Source: a virus. From it: a stretch of DNA of 34,953 nucleotides. Of the stretch, positions 1 to 8,433 are shown one piece after another. The stretch lies in IMG/VR virus record IMGVR_UViG_3300009686_000010, positions 1-34,953 of that record; one strand, given 5' to 3'. Every line of letters begins with the position of its first letter. Position 1 is the stretch's first letter. The position numbers and the translations under genes are program-made. The notes below the pieces were generated by a model, which ran no database searches, had not been told where the DNA came from, and saw only the letters and a program-made list of their open reading frames with translations.

Positions 1-2
1 AG

Positions 3-122
3 CGATCCAATGCCACTGCTGTGGCCATTGCCAGTGTCATCCCAAGCCCCAACGTGTGCCCGCGCTGCCAAGCTCATAGCGAACAACTGCGCCCCTGGGG
101 CTACAGCCATGGGCTGGCACGT
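3..122 (+). pseudogene. 5' part of IS1595-family transposase gene, split by the prophage
   Basis: Frame 3 is open up to the prophage and encodes a zinc-ribbon start (CPRCQAHSEQLRPWGYSHGL) typical of the N-terminus of IS1595/ISXO2-type transposases. The window begins inside the gene, so the true start is not visible. The second half lies at 34836-34953 in the matching frame. Joining codon cgt (120-122) to atg (34836) gives a continuous reading GLAR-MRWRACGKT. The gene is disrupted by the prophage. The family call rests on the combined protein from both sides. Confidence 0.75.
118..122. repeat. Target-site duplication, left copy (cacgt)
   Basis: The five bases cacgt occur directly outside both prophage ends (118-122 and 34831-34835). 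Mu-type transposition duplicates 5 bp. With this choice both prophage ends read AGTGG inwards, and the interrupted transposase frame is restored when one copy is removed. Confidence 0.85.
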
Positions 123-229
123 AGTGGAGCGGCCTTGAATTCAGGACAGAAAGCCGTTGAATTCAGGACACGAATTTAAGTTGCGCGCCGTTTAAATTGA
201 TCCATCGTTAAACGAGCTTCAAACCCGCT
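123..229. other. Prophage left end with tandem transposase-binding sites
   Basis: This stretch holds no gene. TTGAATTCAGGACA occurs at 135-148 and 157-170, exactly 22 bp apart, the scale of Mu end-type MuA sites. The first copy continues into AGAAA, and that 17-base run (136-152) is repeated exactly in inverted orientation at the right end (34719-34735). A 9-bp direct repeat GCTTCAAAC (216-224 and 227-235) reaches into the end of the dam gene. Assignment as MuA sites follows from position, orientation and spacing. Confidence 0.8.
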
Positions 230-1069
230 TCAAACGCCTGGCTTGAAGTTGCTGATGATCAACTCTCCCTTGGGCTCCCGCCCACGCCCCGATGCCCCAA
301 CCGTGTAGCTGATGCTCACCCGCTTGATGTGGTGGCCCTTGAAGGCTTGGCGCATCTCCGGGATGTCGTTGACGCTGACGACCGCCTTTCCCTTCATCGA
401 GCCCATCAATTGGGCCATCAGGTCGTACTGTTCCAGCCCAAAATCAACGCCATAGCCCTGTGTGCCCCAGTACGGCGGGTCCATATAGAACAGGCTGTGT
501 GGGCGGTCATAGCGCTCGACGCAGGCTGACCACGCCAACCGTTCAATAAACACCTGGTGCAGCCGCAGGTGGACGGCGCTCAGTTGCTCCTCGAGGCGCA
601 ACAGGTTGAGCGCTGGCTTGGACGTAGTGGCCGTACCAAAGGTCTGCCCAGTCACTTTGCCGCCAAAGCCCAGCTTCTGGAGATAAAAGAACCGGGCTGC
701 GCGCTGAATGTCGGTCAAGGTCTCGACTGGGGTGGCTTGCAGCCACTTATAAAGCTCACGACTGGCCAGCGCCCACTTGAAGTGCCTCACAAACTCCTCC
801 AGGTGGTGCTGCACCACCCGATACAACGTGACCAGATCGCCATTCACATCATTCAGTACCTCCACCTTCACCGGCTGTTTAAGAAAGAACAGCGCGGCCG
901 CACCGCAGAAGGGCTCGACGTAGCAGGTGTGATCGGGAAATAGCGGCAGGATGTGCGGGGCCAAGCGGCGCTTGCCGCCAACCCACTGCACCATCGGCGC
1001 CGCCTGAATCATGTCCTGGTGGTCGACCGGGTTGTTAATGAGCGCTGTCGGCTCCCGTTTTTGAGTCAT
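230..1069 (-). CDS. dam: DNA adenine-N6 methyltransferase (Dam / D12 class)
   Basis: This 279-residue protein would methylate adenine in DNA using S-adenosylmethionine. The AdoMet-site start WVGGKRRL is at about 29-36, VEPFCGAAALFF at 51-62, a VLND segment near 71-74, and the catalytic DPPY at 197-200; all are hallmarks of the D12 class. The length is normal for Dam. The ATG at 1069 lies inside the end of com, overlapping it by 35 bases, much as mom overlaps com in Mu. Its place at the far end of the tail operon is where Mu keeps com-mom. It probably protects phage DNA from host restriction or changes gene control late in growth. Recognition sequence (GATC or other) cannot be read from the gene. 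Confidence 0.93.
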   Translation of the reverse strand: MTQKREPTALINNPVDHQDMIQAAPMVQWVGGKRRLAPHILPLFPDHTCYVEPFCGAAALFFLKQPVKVEVLNDVNGDLVTLYRVVQHHLEEFVRHFKWALASRELYKWLQATPVETLTDIQRAARFFYLQKLGFGGKVTGQTFGTATTSKPALNLLRLEEQLSAVHLRLHQVFIERLAWSACVERYDRPHSLFYMDPPYWGTQGYGVDFGLEQYDLMAQLMGSMKGKAVVSVNDIPEMRQAFKGHHIKRVSISYTVGASGRGREPKGELIISNFKPGV

Positions 1070-1277
1070 CTTTCATTCCATTTTTAGATGACGCTCGGGG
1101 GCGTTCGGGGGTGGGGCTCGGTCTGCTTTGATCAGCAGCGCTGGCTCTCAGTACATTCAAAGTCCCGCATCGCGGGCACTTGATCTCTAACCAGGTGTAG
1201 GCACCTGCGGCCAGTTTGCGGACGCATTGGCCACACCGGATTTCTTCTAATTTCGCATGCATGTCGGCATCTTCCAT
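1035..1277 (-). CDS. com: Com-like zinc-finger translational regulator
   Basis: A small protein (80 residues; 75 from the inner ATG at 1262) with two CxxC pairs, C15/C18 and C34/C37, in the arrangement of phage Mu Com, which binds mom mRNA and opens its ribosome site. The CPRCGTLN stretch matches the Com zinc-finger pattern. The start at 1262 has GGAAG eight bases upstream and fits better than 1277, which sits just behind a hairpin. The tail beyond residue 45 is rich in Ser, Pro and Lys and probably unstructured. The last 35 bases overlap the start of dam. By analogy Com would control translation of the downstream methylase, here Dam rather than Mom. Confidence 0.85.
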   Translation of the reverse strand: MEDADMHAKLEEIRCGQCVRKLAAGAYTWLEIKCPRCGTLNVLRASAADQSRPSPTPERPRASSKNGMKDDSKTGADSAH

Positions 1278-1281
1278 AATG

Positions 1282-1334
1282 CCCTGGCCTAGCTAGGTGA
1301 CAGGGACTTGGTCAATGCCGTGGTCACTCACGGC
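1282..1334 (-). promoter_or_regulatory. Nested inverted repeats upstream of com
   Basis: Two dyads lie in the leader of com. CCCTG (1282-1286) pairs with CAGGG (1301-1305) around the palindrome CCTAGCTAGG (1288-1297). A second repeat, GCCGTG (1317-1322) and CACGGC (1329-1334), follows with a 6-base loop. In Mu the com-mom leader is tightly regulated. These may be protein-binding or RNA structures, but no known site is recognised. Confidence 0.4.
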
Positions 1335-1386
1335 GGAGGCGTTTGTTCAAGGTGTTAGCGCACCGAGAGCATTCGCCCTGTTTTTT

Positions 1387-1935
1387 CTATCTGGCCAGCG
1401 ACTTATTAGCCTCCATGATTGAAAAGATGGGGTTCCCAAGCGCTCGGCACAACTCACCCGGGCTTGGCATTTCAGGAAAAGCTTGTGGCGATAACCAGCC
1501 CGCCCACTGCAACCAGCGTGACGCAAAAGTGCTGCACACCATGTCACGCTCATCATCACGCCCAGTTTCACCCCCAAAAATGAGACGCACGCCGATCTTG
1601 AGCAGATCAAGCAAGCTGTACTTGATCGGGTTGGCCGTGGCACGGTCAAATTCTGCGGGCATGGTGTCCGGTACCGGGCAGCGATACACATCCACCCCGC
1701 AGCCATCGGTAATGTGCTGAGACAGCGGGCGCAGGACGTTATGCCGTCCGTCCATCTCGACCGAGTACAGTCGCCCATCGAACCACCACGCCACACCGAT
1801 GTGGGTGATGCTGGACAGCATCCCCAGGCCACCGAGGAACTGGACGATGTGCGTCACGCGCGGGAATGTGCCACGGCCATGAATACCAAGTAGGTCGCCA
1901 GTCCTGATCTGGGTACGGATGTTTTTGTACAACAT
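1387..1935 (-). CDS. Putative NlpC/YiiX-like cysteine peptidase superfamily protein
   Basis: A 182-residue protein starting RTGDLLGIHG, followed by SSITHIGVAWWF and later MVCSTFASRWLQWAGW. A GDLL segment, a THIGV histidine (H45), an acidic E60, then a late Cys (C134) is the order seen in circularly permuted NlpC/P60 (YiiX/YebB-like) proteins, where His precedes Cys. It sits between the tail-fibre assembly gene and com at the end of the tail operon. It might cut peptidoglycan peptides or amide bonds at entry or release, or modify the host. No signal peptide is seen. The family assignment comes from motif order only. Confidence 0.5.
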   Translation of the reverse strand: MLYKNIRTQIRTGDLLGIHGRGTFPRVTHIVQFLGGLGMLSSITHIGVAWWFDGRLYSVEMDGRHNVLRPLSQHITDGCGVDVYRCPVPDTMPAEFDRATANPIKYSLLDLLKIGVRLIFGGETGRDDERDMVCSTFASRWLQWAGWLSPQAFPEMPSPGELCRALGNPIFSIMEANKSLAR

Positions 1936-1944
1936 GGCGTACTC

Positions 1945-2469
1945 TTACTTAGCCTGCATCAGTCCGATATAAGCCATCTCAGCCTGTTCACGCATCTGCG
2001 TCAGAACAGCCTCGACCGACTCGGGGGAATCAGCAGCAGACACAGCGTCTTGCGCACGGCGTTTGATCCCATCGATCATGCCGACCGCCTGCGCAAAAAA
2101 TACTGCGTTCTTGGTGACCTTCTGGCAAAAAATGTCCAGCGTCTCGCCGCTAATGCCGCGCGATGTGATTTCCGCTTGGAAAGCTGCGATCTCGCCGTCA
2201 GAAGCATTACCTACACCGATAGCCTGAGCAATGCGCAGCTTGTTGTTCCATCCCGCAATCTCGGCATCGTCAGACGTGCCGGCGATCAGGTTGCGCTTTG
2301 ACTTGGCGTAGCCAGAGATGCGGGCGAGTCCATTTTCTTTGGCGGTGGCCAGCGCATTGGCTGCGCTGGCAACTGGTGGTGAGTCTCTGAATACTTCGTC
2401 AACGCCCACATCATCAGGGCCATTAACTGCACGCCAGCCTCGACCATCTTTGCGAACAGCGTAGCTCAT
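1945..2469 (-). CDS. Putative tail fibre assembly protein
   Basis: This 174-residue protein lies directly after the tail fibre gene with an ATGA start/stop overlap (2466-2469), the usual place of the fibre chaperone. Its start (MSYAVRKDGRGWRAVNGPDD) resembles the N-terminal fold-back domain of tail fibre assembly proteins. The C-terminal half is helical with Gln, Glu and Ala. It would help the fibre trimer fold or attach. The call depends on position plus N-terminal character. Confidence 0.6.
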   Translation of the reverse strand: MSYAVRKDGRGWRAVNGPDDVGVDEVFRDSPPVASAANALATAKENGLARISGYAKSKRNLIAGTSDDAEIAGWNNKLRIAQAIGVGNASDGEIAAFQAEITSRGISGETLDIFCQKVTKNAVFFAQAVGMIDGIKRRAQDAVSAADSPESVEAVLTQMREQAEMAYIGLMQAK

Positions 2470-3683
2470 AAATTATCCCCCCATCCGATACATGCCAAAT
2501 GAGCCGTTCCGTTATTGGCCCAGTAAATATTTGTCGATTCCAGAAGCACGTCGAATTCCACTGTCTGGTAAGACGACGCCGGCGTTGCGAGCGTCAGAAT
2601 AGGTGGGTTGGCACCACCTGCTACCCCAGCGTTTCCGTTGGCCGCAAAAAGCGCCAGACTCGCCGTACCAATATTCCCGTTAATTGACACTGCAGTAGGT
2701 GGGATGAATGACGACACGCCAACCGCCGCATATGCTGGGCTGGCGACATTTCCCGCCGCGCCTGATGCCATGACTGGAAGCGCGGAGACGTTGCTCCCAG
2801 CAACCGCCACATACTGGATACGGCGACCAAATTGCTTAAACGAAAGAGGAAATTTACTCGCCGTCCCATCGGTTCGAATCCAGCCCACACGGGCTTTATG
2901 CGTGTACCCAGCAGGCAGCGCGGGTGCAAGACCCGACAGGGACAACAAGCCTGCTGTTATCGCGCTGTTCCCGATCACCCAGACCGAATACCAAGTGTTG
3001 ATCGTAAGAGCGCCCGCATCAAGCCCATTGGCCCCGACCGCCGTGCCAGCAATGCTCAGTGCAACGTTACGCAACTTCTGGTAAACATTGGCAGCACTTT
3101 CAACAACGATCTCATCGACTGTCACGCTGACGTTTGCACTCAAGCCGGTAGACGAGACCTGCAGGTTTTTGAATGCACCTTGTATTGATGGCGCCGTAAC
3201 CGGAAGCGGATCAAGGATGACAAAGTCCACCCCGTCATATTCAATATCTGCCAGTTGGTTGGCGGCGATCACAGCGGCTACCTTGGCGCCGGTGCCGTCG
3301 TACTGCTTCAGGAGCTTATTTCCAAGCGCACTGACGTTGATCGCATTCGCGCCAGACCCGGCCACGTTGAAATTGACACGGAAGCGCTGATTGGCAGCGT
3401 AGGCTGTAACAGGCAGGCTCGGCGTCAATACAAAATTTGGCGCCACGCCGGTCGTCGTGAATGCGGTGTTGGTTTGCTGGCGTTGCAGGATGGCGATCGC
3501 CTTAACCAGCTGCCCAGAATCATTTTTGTCAAGCACCAGCCCTGCAGCGGCCACCAAATTGGCACCCTCGTTCTGCAGCATATTCAGCCAATCAGACGTC
3601 ACCTCCGTGGGCGGCCTGTTTGTGGCAGCGTCCTCGCTCACGAATGCACCCGCTACATTCCCCGCACCATCAATTTTGAACAT
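2466..3683 (-). CDS. Tail fibre protein
   Basis: A 405-residue receptor-binding fibre. The ATG at 3683 (MFKIDGAGNVAGAF) has GGAGGGG six bases upstream and is preferred over an in-frame start at 3701. The N-terminus (about 1-70, PTEVTSDWLNMLQNEGANLV) is the conserved attachment part of many Burkholderiales and pseudomonad phage fibres. The middle and C-terminus are rich in Ala, Gly, Val and Asn with beta-type repeats, as expected for a trimeric shaft and tip. It overlaps gp48 upstream by 14 bases. There is only one fibre set: no second inverted fibre end and no Gin-type invertase, unlike Mu. Confidence 0.85.
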   Translation of the reverse strand: MFKIDGAGNVAGAFVSEDAATNRPPTEVTSDWLNMLQNEGANLVAAAGLVLDKNDSGQLVKAIAILQRQQTNTAFTTTGVAPNFVLTPSLPVTAYAANQRFRVNFNVAGSGANAINVSALGNKLLKQYDGTGAKVAAVIAANQLADIEYDGVDFVILDPLPVTAPSIQGAFKNLQVSSTGLSANVSVTVDEIVVESAANVYQKLRNVALSIAGTAVGANGLDAGALTINTWYSVWVIGNSAITAGLLSLSGLAPALPAGYTHKARVGWIRTDGTASKFPLSFKQFGRRIQYVAVAGSNVSALPVMASGAAGNVASPAYAAVGVSSFIPPTAVSINGNIGTASLALFAANGNAGVAGGANPPILTLATPASSYQTVEFDVLLESTNIYWANNGTAHLACIGWGDNL

Positions 3684-4236
3684 AGTTAACCCCTCCACCA
3701 CTCTCGGTGATATCCATAAACCACAAATAAATATGCGCCTGTTTGAACGCCATCAATGCATCCCACAAGGCCTGCACATCCACCACTGTCTTGTAATAGC
3801 GCACCACCAACACATAGCGAGCACGCTGACTCCATAGCCGGTCCCCGGCACAGCTCCCAGCGCAAAAAGGCTGCGCCTGTGATAGCCGCGTCAGCGGCAC
3901 TGCAAATACAGCCGGTGAGTGCCACAAACGTTGACCAGCAAAACTGCCAGCACCAAATACCTTGCGAGGTAGCGCCTCAACAATCCCCGCCTGCGACTCA
4001 TCCGCCACGCGCTGATAGTCCACCAGCCGCCAGGAACCGCCCGCAATCTTGTGTCGTGCAATAGCCAGGTCAAGAACCTCCTGGACCGTCGCATCTACCC
4101 GGGCCAGCTCGATGGAAGTAGCCCCCAGCATCGTGGCACCCAACCCACCGGCAGGCCAGTCCCACGCCTCACCGGGCGGGAGCAGCGCCCGCAGAGCGCC
4201 CGCAAAATCATCCGCAGAATGCGCCGCCAACAGCAT
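3670..4236 (-). CDS. Mu gp48-like baseplate protein (YmfQ/DUF2313 family)
   Basis: This baseplate component (188 residues from the ATG at 4236; Mu gp48 is of similar size) links the wedge to the fibre. The N-terminus reads LRALLPPGEAWDW, a strong mark of the DUF2313 family, followed by the usual helical region (ATVQEVLDLAIARHKIAGG). A TTG at 4248 could also start it, but the ATG two bases after the gp47 stop is more likely. It follows gp47 and precedes the fibre, exactly the Mu order. Confidence 0.85.
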   Translation of the reverse strand: MLLAAHSADDFAGALRALLPPGEAWDWPAGGLGATMLGATSIELARVDATVQEVLDLAIARHKIAGGSWRLVDYQRVADESQAGIVEALPRKVFGAGSFAGQRLWHSPAVFAVPLTRLSQAQPFCAGSCAGDRLWSQRARYVLVVRYYKTVVDVQALWDALMAFKQAHIYLWFMDITESGGGVNYVQN

Positions 4237-4238
4237 GG

Positions 4239-5282
4239 TCAGGCCCAAACAATCGGTTGCAGCACAAAAATCTCACCCGCAGCGGCCGCCGTATCGGCAG
4301 TCGGCGCCAGACGTGTGTATTGAGTCGTCACAGACGACACCGCCCCATCAATTTCTGCGAGCGAAATCACTGCGCCGTTACCCGACTCTGTCAAGACCAA
4401 TGCACTGATCGCATCAAAAATAGCAGAGTGATTCGCCGCCGTGTTAACTGCAGGTGCCAGCGCCAACGTCACACTTAGCGCATGCACGACCGGCGCAACT
4501 ACGCGCACATCAGCCAGTGGCGCAATGGCTGTCAAATAGTCAGAAACCGAACTCAGCACGGCCGCAGTTGGCAAACGATTCAGCAGGCCATTGCAAACCG
4601 GGCGCACGATCACTGTGCCCAGCCCAAGCGTATGCAACTGCACCAGCGCTCCAGTGACTGACGGGTGAGCAGTGCGAGCCCAATACACATAGTCACGCGG
4701 CTTACCGCCACGGGCCCCATCTGTCGTCAGCGTTTGCCATTCTTCGGCCACCCGCGCCCGCCAGTCGTCCATGATTTCGTCGTCAGCACCGCCAGTAAGT
4801 CCGCCAGCAGCCACTGTTAGCGTACTGCTGATGCCAGCCACCGGCGCGGTCAACATCAAGGCCAAACCAGCCTGCAAGTTGGTGGCTATGCCGGTCGAAG
4901 TGCAACGCACCGGCGCCGCAGCCGTACCACCCGCGCCAATGGCCACGGCAGATACCACCTGATAGTCCAGTCCATTGCTACCTCGTGCGACAGACCCGGC
5001 CAGCAGTGTTACACCCGGTATGCCAGCCGCCGTCACCGTACCGATAGCGGCAGTAGCATCCAGACGCGGCACCGAATACAACGCCGCATAGTCATACAGA
5101 CGCTCAAGCTCACACGTCAACGGCGAGGTTTGCAGCACAGACCAATCCAAATGCCCATGCAACCCATGGCAAGCCCGCGCCCAGGCCGCACTCAGCGGCT
5201 CACGTAACACCGCTGGCAGCGCGGCCAGATCGGCCGCAATGCGCGTATTGAGCTCAGTAAAAGAAGGGCGGCTGTAAATCAT
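4239..5282 (-). CDS. Baseplate wedge protein, Mu gp47 / baseplate J family
   Basis: A 347-residue protein, close to Mu gp47 in length. It shows the J-family N-terminal pattern (YDYAALYSVPRLDATAAIGTV, then GVTLLAGSVARGSNGLDY) and a central segment GGLTGGADDEIMDDWRARV, which is characteristic. The wedge surrounds the central spike and triggers sheath contraction. It lies between gp46 and gp48 as in Mu, with short spacing on both sides, so it is part of one long tail transcript. Confidence 0.93.
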   Translation of the reverse strand: MIYSRPSFTELNTRIAADLAALPAVLREPLSAAWARACHGLHGHLDWSVLQTSPLTCELERLYDYAALYSVPRLDATAAIGTVTAAGIPGVTLLAGSVARGSNGLDYQVVSAVAIGAGGTAAAPVRCTSTGIATNLQAGLALMLTAPVAGISSTLTVAAGGLTGGADDEIMDDWRARVAEEWQTLTTDGARGGKPRDYVYWARTAHPSVTGALVQLHTLGLGTVIVRPVCNGLLNRLPTAAVLSSVSDYLTAIAPLADVRVVAPVVHALSVTLALAPAVNTAANHSAIFDAISALVLTESGNGAVISLAEIDGAVSSVTTQYTRLAPTADTAAAAGEIFVLQPIVWA

Positions 5283-5296
5283 TGATTTAAATAAAG

Positions 5297-5701
5297 TCAG
5301 AACGAAAGTGCAATTGAAAACGCCTGCCCATTGTGTTTTCCAGACACCTCAAGCGCCACCACCGAAACGCTTCCGGCAGGTGTCACATCCTGCACCGTCA
5401 CCCCGCTCAGCGCCGACCGTGCGGCCAGCGCCTGGCGCACCGTCTCCAGCGCCTCCAGCCGGGCCGCACTGCCCAGCGCCTGTCGGCGCACATACCAAAG
5501 CCCGCTGCCCGCATCCGGGTTCGCCCACCAGCCGCGTCGGCTGACGGCCACCCGGTCAGCAGGCGCTCTAGCATCCGTAAACAGCGCCGCATATACCACC
5601 GACGTTGCCGCCTGATTGGCCGCCTCGGCGGCGTTTGATGCCGCCACGGCCAGATCAAACACCTGGCGCCCGTTCACCTCGTATCTCAACAAATTAAGCA
5701 T
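5297..5701 (-). CDS. Mu gp46-like baseplate protein
   Basis: A 134-residue protein with the sequence RRGWWANPDAGSGLW at about 54-68. This RRGWW...GSxLW feature is the hallmark of the Mu gp46 family, related to the P2 W / T4 gp25 wedge proteins. The C-terminal half (LETVRQALAARSALSGVTV) matches the helix-strand end of the family. It is expected to sit at the sheath-baseplate joint. It lies between gp45 and gp47 as in Mu. Confidence 0.88.
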   Translation of the reverse strand: MLNLLRYEVNGRQVFDLAVAASNAAEAANQAATSVVYAALFTDARAPADRVAVSRRGWWANPDAGSGLWYVRRQALGSAARLEALETVRQALAARSALSGVTVQDVTPAGSVSVVALEVSGKHNGQAFSIALSF

Positions 5702-5709
5702 GTCGCGTC

Positions 5710-6252
5710 CTATCGATTAACGTCACTGGTGGGAGACCCATTGACAGTTGTGGTGTGCGTATGGCCATTCCCAACAGATACGCCGTCATGCACCAGTGCG
5801 CCACTGATTTTCGCGCCGCCCGTCACTGCCATACCGCCTGCCACCGTCAGCGCGCCCGCCACCTGCAGGTCACCCGTTGTGCGCATCAGCGGCGCATCGG
5901 CCACCACCTCGGTAACCGCCTTGACCGTGGCCACGCCGCCCCGACCCAGCTTGACGTAATTACCCTCATCGTCGTGCAGGGCCACCTCACCCTCAGCCAA
6001 ATCCATCTGGTAACGGCGGTCACCAATCACCAGCGCAATCCCGTGCGCCCGATCCCCGCCGGGGAACACCATGTACACCTCACAACCGGCCTTGGGCCGT
6101 GAGCTCAGTCCATACGGTTCCACCCGCTTCACCTTCGGCAGCGTCTCACCATCCAGCACCGTGACCTGCACCACATCAGCCCCAATCAAGGTGCCAACAC
6201 CCTGGGCTACCAGCAGACGTACCCGGTGCCAAATTTGTGCGGCAGCACTCAT
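5710..6252 (-). CDS. Baseplate spike protein, Mu gp45 / gpV family
   Basis: The 180-residue membrane-piercing spike. An N-terminal OB-fold region (about 10-95, with PKAGCEVYMVFPGGDRAHGI) is followed by a repetitive beta-helix (GDLQVAGALTVAGGMAVTGG). The C-terminal NGHTHTT (near 164-170) contains an HxH site like the iron-binding tip of P2 gpV. It overlaps gp44 upstream by four bases (ATGA). Position and domain order match Mu gp45. Confidence 0.92.
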   Translation of the reverse strand: MSAAAQIWHRVRLLVAQGVGTLIGADVVQVTVLDGETLPKVKRVEPYGLSSRPKAGCEVYMVFPGGDRAHGIALVIGDRRYQMDLAEGEVALHDDEGNYVKLGRGGVATVKAVTEVVADAPLMRTTGDLQVAGALTVAGGMAVTGGAKISGALVHDGVSVGNGHTHTTTVNGSPTSDVNR

Positions 6253-7277
6253 TTAGTCGCCCTCCCGGTGCTCGTGCCTGCAGCCCGCTTTTTGCGGCTC
6301 TTGGGTTCGCCCACAAATGCCGCACGCGGCATCACCTGCAGCAGCGTGCTGCGCCCCTCTGTAGCGCTAAAGTTCAGCGTTCGCTCGCCAATCAAAAACA
6401 CCTCGTCAATCCCTTCCTGCGCAATCACCACGCGCACCTGCGTGTTCGCCCGCCAGATACCGCCCGCATGGCCCCAGCCCCGCACCGTCAAGTCAATCCG
6501 GTTGGCCCGCGCCTGGCGGCGGTTGCGCTCCAGTTTGGCACGGCTGTCACAACCTTCCAGGTCGTGGCCATGCCGGTCAGCCACGATATGCATCGGCCGG
6601 AAAAATGTTATCCCCTCGTCTTTAACCGCACCCTTGAGCGCCTTGCCGCCCTCGTAGTCAAACGACTTCACGACATACTCACTAAACCGCAGCCGGTGCT
6701 CATCCACCACGTCATAGCCCACAATGTCGACGCCATAAGTCAACGTAGCCACCGCTGGCGCATCCGTCGGCGGGGCCAATAGCAGCCCCCCACTTGGCAA
6801 CGGATACAGCAGCAAATTCGATGCCCGTGCCGCATTCAGCAGTGCATTGGCTGGCAGCTCACACTGCATCGAAAATTCAGGCACTAATTTTGTTTTAGCG
6901 GGGGCTGTCAAAGGCACTTTGAACGTCGCACAAAGCCGCTTTGCAATCTCCCCCAACGTCAAGCCGCTCAGCGTCGCCGAATACTGGCAATCCACCAGCT
7001 CACGGCCTAAACTGCGTGCGTCCACCGCCACCGTGTGGCTCGTAGCGCCCACACGTCGGCGCAACATATCCAGCCGCACCGTAGCCACCAGCGCATCGTC
7101 CCCGAATACCGTGATCACTGAATTGGCCGTCAACCCCAAATTGCCGCCAGCGCCCTGCATCACAACCGACGCGAGCTGCACCGATGCGCAAAGATCGTCC
7201 ACCGACTCCCGCACACTCACGCTTTGAAAAGCGTCAAAGCGCATCCCGTCAAACTTGATGACAACCGACTCAGCCAT
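6249..7277 (-). CDS. Baseplate hub protein, Mu gp44 / P2 gpD-like
   Basis: A 342-residue hub protein that holds the spike. The ATG at 7277 (MAESVVIKFDGMRFDAF) has GGCGGA just upstream. An in-frame start at 7316 would add 13 residues and lie deep in gp43. The internal sequence TVAVDARSLGRELVDCQ and FKVPLTAP segments match the gp44 hub fold. The tail is basic (KSRKKRAAGTSTGRATK). It overlaps gp43 by eight bases and gp45 by four. Confidence 0.88.
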   Translation of the reverse strand: MAESVVIKFDGMRFDAFQSVSVRESVDDLCASVQLASVVMQGAGGNLGLTANSVITVFGDDALVATVRLDMLRRRVGATSHTVAVDARSLGRELVDCQYSATLSGLTLGEIAKRLCATFKVPLTAPAKTKLVPEFSMQCELPANALLNAARASNLLLYPLPSGGLLLAPPTDAPAVATLTYGVDIVGYDVVDEHRLRFSEYVVKSFDYEGGKALKGAVKDEGITFFRPMHIVADRHGHDLEGCDSRAKLERNRRQARANRIDLTVRGWGHAGGIWRANTQVRVVIAQEGIDEVFLIGERTLNFSATEGRSTLLQVMPRAAFVGEPKSRKKRAAGTSTGRATK

Positions 7278-8433
7278 AAATCCGCCCTTGCATAAACAGC
7301 GGGTGGCGTACCGCATTGCGTTCCAGCAACGCGATCTCTGTCAGCCCCAGCTCGTAGGCCAGCACCACGCTCGGCGTGGCATGCACCACATCACGCACCA
7401 ACTGCGCATCCAATACCTGCGCCTGCAGCGCCGTCATAAACGCAGCCCGTGCATTCGCCGTCGCGGCGAACAACGCATCGTTCATTTTTGGCATCACCAC
7501 ATCCAGGGCGGACAGCACCGCCGCCTGCGCCGTATCGCGCGCGGCTGCACTGCTGTAGTCAGCCAGCGCCACGTTCATGGCCGCGCTGGCCATCAGCGTC
7601 GCCCGCATCACAGAATCTGCCTGCATATTTGTTTTTTGCGCTTGAGAATCAACGCCTACCAGAGACTCATTCGCCGCAGCCACAGCGCTACGGGCCAGAG
7701 CCGACACAACCCGCACCCGGTCCGTGTCTGACAGATCATCCGGCGCCAGGCCAAACGCAGCCGCCAAGTTAAGCATCATGGCGGCATACTCGCCAGGCAG
7801 TGCCAGAACTTCGGCCACCATCGACTTCACACTGTCAATCAGTCCTATGACCTGCTGGGCCCAAGTCAGTGGCAAGCGTGCCATGGACAGCATATTGCGC
7901 ACCCCACTCAGTGCACCTTGCACGCGAGCAACAAAACTGGACAGCGCATTGGCCGACATTTTTTTAGGTTCTACGACCGCTTCCGCCTTCATTTTCTGGA
8001 CGGCCCCAAACGCTGTATCCACCGCGTCCACATACGGCACAGACGGCGCTTGGCCACCCGGTACAAAGTCAACCGTCACAGAGCAGTAACCACCCTTGTC
8101 GGTGCTTTCATGCACGCTCCAGGTGTGTGCCCGCGCCCATACCTGGCCCAGCCAAGGGTGCGTCAGCCAGCCCGCGCCGGTCTGGCCCAGCAACAGCAAA
8201 AACTTATTGCGCTGCCGGTCATACTGCGCGCCGATGAAATAGGCAGTCAGCTTGTAGCCATCCGCCTTGGCGCCCAGGTCCTCCACCGCCGGTTCATCCG
8301 CTCCGGGCAAATCCGTAACCACCAAGCGCTGACCATGCTGGCTATCGTGACTATCTGTCGAAAACTCAAAACCACGCCACTTGGCGCGCTGCAGGCGGTC
8401 GAGCCAAGTTTTTTTGTCTTCTTTGGATACCAT
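7270..8433 (-). CDS. Mu gp43-like protein (DNA circularisation N family)
   Basis: This 387-residue protein has the DNA_circ_N domain in its first 140 residues (MVSKEDKKTWLDRLQRAKWRGFEF... WSVHESTDKGGYCSVTVDFVP). The rest is helical. Despite the family name it is a tail/baseplate protein in Mu-like phages, probably acting with the tape measure and hub. It is shorter than Mu gp43. The start overlaps the tape measure stop by one base. Confidence 0.9.
   Translation of the reverse strand: MVSKEDKKTWLDRLQRAKWRGFEFSTDSHDSQHGQRLVVTDLPGADEPAVEDLGAKADGYKLTAYFIGAQYDRQRNKFLLLLGQTGAGWLTHPWLGQVWARAHTWSVHESTDKGGYCSVTVDFVPGGQAPSVPYVDAVDTAFGAVQKMKAEAVVEPKKMSANALSSFVARVQGALSGVRNMLSMARLPLTWAQQVIGLIDSVKSMVAEVLALPGEYAAMMLNLAAAFGLAPDDLSDTDRVRVVSALARSAVAAANESLVGVDSQAQKTNMQADSVMRATLMASAAMNVALADYSSAAARDTAQAAVLSALDVVMPKMNDALFAATANARAAFMTALQAQVLDAQLVRDVVHATPSVVLAYELGLTEIALLERNAVRHPLFMQGRIYG

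Noticed and set aside
118-123. Six-base target duplication cacgta
   Set aside because: Six bases do match on both sides, but five bases fit the Mu mechanism and give matching AGTGG prophage ends; the sixth base is then part of the left end.
1347-1832. Minus-strand frame of 161 codons overlapping the peptidase-like gene
   Set aside because: It lies in another frame of the better-supported gene at 1387-1935 and is Trp/Cys/Arg-rich without any recognisable motif.
2466-3701. Fibre inversion system
   Set aside because: No inverted duplicate of the fibre end and no Gin-type recombinase were found.
6237-6782. Plus-strand open frame of 181 codons
   Set aside because: It is His/Arg-rich shadow of the gp44 hub gene with no family resemblance.
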